Of a stretch of DNA of 64,000 nt, positions 61,918 through 64,000 are shown piece by piece. The stretch comes from Histomonas meleagridis (lineage: Eukaryota; Parabasalia; Tritrichomonadida; Dientamoebidae), in contig WSYJ01000146.1 in NCBI GenBank assembly GCA_020186115.1, positions 248,001 through 312,000 of the forward strand, in the 5' to 3' direction. The notes under the pieces were generated by a model. The model was not told the origin of the DNA. It made no database searches and worked only from the letters and a program-made list of their open reading frames with translations. The translations under genes and the position numbers were made by a program. Numbering within the stretch: the first letter of the stretch is position 1; each line of letters starts with the position of its first letter.

Positions 61918-64000
61918 TTAATTATAATTTTTTTTATGAAATAACTTAACAATTTTTTGATTACCTTTTGAAGATGCTAAATCAAGTGCTGTTTCAAATA
62001 ATTTCATTAATTTCCAAATATTATTTTGAAATATTATATCATTTAATTGAATTTTAAAGAAATTTAATAAATAGTTTTAGCTTTAATATCAATATCTTTT
62101 TGTTCAAGAAGTAATTTAACTATTTCAGCATGACCATTTCTCGATGCTTTCATGAGTGCTGTACAAAATATTTTAAGTAAATTCCAAATATTATCTTAAA
62201 ATATCAAATTATTATAATAAATATCAAATAAAACAACAAAAATTCATCTTTAGCATTAATATCAATTCCTTTTTGTTCAAGAAGTAATTTAACAATTTCT
62301 GTGTGACCATTTTTAGCTGCAAACACAACTGCTGTTTCAAGAATTTTCAATAAATCCCAAATACACATTTAACACATCCAATTTTATAAATAAATTCTAA
62401 ACAAAATATAAAAACAATATCTTGAGCATTAACATCAATTCCTTCTTTTCCTAAAAGTATTTTGGTTATTTCAGTGTATCCACTTGAAGATGCCTTTATA
62501 AGTGCTGTCTGAAACAATATGAATATTTTCCAAACATTATTAAGAAATCCATTTTAATTAATTTAAACCTTGAACAAAACAATCAAAAATTTTTGGCATT
62601 AATATTAATTCCTTCTTTTTCGAGAAGTATTTTAACTATTTCTTTATGACCATTTTTTGAGGCCCAAATTAATGGTGTTTCAAATTATATAATAAAACTT
62701 TAAATTTTGGATTAAAAACCAAAGTAATTATAAATAATATCGATTATAGTAAATAAAAATTATCTATAACATTTAAAGCAATTCTTTTATTATCCAAAAG
62801 TAATTTAACAAATTCTAAATTACCATCTCTAGATGCAAAAATAAGTGCTGTTCTAAATACTTTAAATAATTTCCAAATATTATTTTGAAATATAAAATTA
62901 TTGAAAATAAATATTAAATAAAACAAATAAATATCTTTATAATTAATATCAATTCCTTTTTGTTCAAGAAGTAATTTAACTATTTCTATATGACCATTTG
63001 AAGATGCTAATATAAGTGCTATATTAAATATTTTAAATAATTTCCAAATAGTATTTTGAAACATTAAATTATTAAAATAAATTTTAAATAAAACAAATAA
63101 ATTTTATAATTAATATCAATTCCTTTTTGTTCAAGAAGTAATTTAACTATTTCTATATGACCATTTGAAGATGCAAAAATAAGTGCTGTTCTAAATAATT
63201 TAAATAATTTCCAAATATTATTTTGAAACATTAAATTATTAAAATAAATTTTAAATAAAACAAATAAATATCTTTAGCATTAATATCAATTCCTTTTTGT
63301 TCAAGAAGTAATTTAACTATTTTTGCATAACCTTTTCCAGATGCAATCATAAGTGCTGTTTCAAACAATTTAAATAATTTTTAAATAATATCATGGATTA
63401 TTCCAAAATTATTAAAATAAATATTAAATAAAACAAATAAATATCTTTAGCATTAATATCAATTCCTTTTTGTTCAAGAAGTAATTTAACTATTTTTGCA
63501 TAACCTTTTCCAGATGCAATCATAAGTGCTGTTTCAAACAATTTAAATAATTTTTAAATAATATCATGGATTATTCCAAAATTATTAAAATAAATATTAA
63601 ATAAAACAAATAAATATCTTTATAATTAATATCAATTCCTTTTTGTTCAAGAAGTAATTTAACTATTTCTATATGACCATTTGAAGATGCAAAAATAAGT
63701 GCTGTTCTAAATAATTTAAATAATTTCCAAATATTATTTTCAAATATAAAATTATTAAAATAAATTTTATCTTTAGCATTAATATCAATTCCTTTTTGTT
63801 CAAGAAGTAATTTAACTATTTTTGCATAACCTTTTCCAGATGCAATCATAAGTGCTGTATTAAATATTTTAAATAATTTTCAAATATTATTTTGAAATCC
63901 AAAATTATTAAAATAAATTTTAAATAAAATAAATGAATACCTTTAGCATTAATATCAATTCCTTTTTGTTCAAGAAGTAATTTAACTATTTTTGCATAAC
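61918..64000 (-). repeat. Ankyrin module array D, gene runs off the right edge
   Basis: About thirteen minus-strand modules, every one open, for example TALMIASGKGYAKIVKLLLE, TALIFASSNGHIEIVKLLLE, TALIFASRDGNLEFVKLLL, TPLIWASKNGHKEIVKILL, TALIKASSSGYTEITKILL and TAVVFAAKNGHTEIVKLLL, ending TALDLASSKGNQKIVKLFHK, KNYN and TAA at 61918-61920. Spacers are 80 nt (five), 83 nt, 81 nt and 63 nt. One module lacks the usual Asp codon (YK instead of YKD) and others have one extra codon at that place, so indels there are whole codons. The DUF3447 part would lie beyond base 64000. Two neighbouring units (63.25-63.6 kb) share an identical rearranged spacer, showing recent duplication. Confidence 0.8.

Noticed and set aside
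58706-63950. Excision of spacers at the ATTTATTT/AATTATTT direct repeats at their ends
   Set aside because: Joining at these repeats would leave 11 nt, which breaks the frame of every module.

Overview
The window looks like nuclear DNA of a parabasalid protist (a trichomonad such as Trichomonas or Tritrichomonas). It is AT-rich and gene-dense, most genes are single open reading frames, and it carries several families known to be expanded in trichomonads: DUF3447/ankyrin proteins, BspA-like leucine-rich-repeat surface proteins, a legumain, divergent Rab GTPases and degraded DNA transposons. The species cannot be fixed from sequence alone. No rRNA, tRNA or CRISPR array was seen.

Layout. 1-4.7 kb: the 3' part of a giant HEAT/ARM-like protein whose reading frame is open to the left edge. 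5-6.7 kb: a two-TM protein. 7.0-8.8 kb: DUF3447-ankyrin gene A. 9.2-15.2 kb: a compact housekeeping cluster (Vti1-like SNARE, CFAP36/BART-like protein divergent from a D-aminoacyl-tRNA deacylase, an unknown protein, a gamma-tubulin-complex protein). 15.6-18.1 kb: DUF3447-ankyrin gene B. 18.5-30 kb: RRM protein, RalGAP-like protein, an NPF/DPF-rich endocytic-adaptor-like protein and a five-module beta-thymosin protein. 30.9-41.2 kb: a decayed zone with a Rab pseudogene, a Mutator-like transposon with TIRs and a 9-bp target duplication, a coiled-coil gene, an HDDC2-like phosphohydrolase, a BspA fragment and a second DNA transposon. 41.6-47.2 kb: a small secreted Cys-rich protein, a BspA-like surface protein and two pseudogenes. 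48.1-57 kb: SCYL2-like pseudokinase, legumain, USP deubiquitinase, a TM protein and an atypical Rab. 57.5-64 kb: ankyrin loci C (frameshifted and interrupted by a virus/Maverick-like fragment) and D (running off the right edge).

The most unusual signal is in the four ankyrin loci. After a DUF3447 domain, each ankyrin repeat sits in its own 90-nt module, and successive modules are separated by an AT-rich spacer. The spacer is exactly 80 nt in at least 16 cases I counted by eye, including copies that share little sequence. In loci A, B and D every module I read is open and the last one ends in a natural stop, while the spacers break the frame. That pattern fits one short intron per ankyrin repeat, yet no GT-AG or trichomonad GTATGT/ACTAAC signals are visible.

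Functional themes: membrane traffic (SNARE, Rabs, SCYL2-like, NPF/DPF adaptor, RalGAP-like), cytoskeleton (gamma-tubulin complex, beta-thymosin array, CFAP36-like) and the cell surface or secretion (BspA, legumain, Cys-rich protein).
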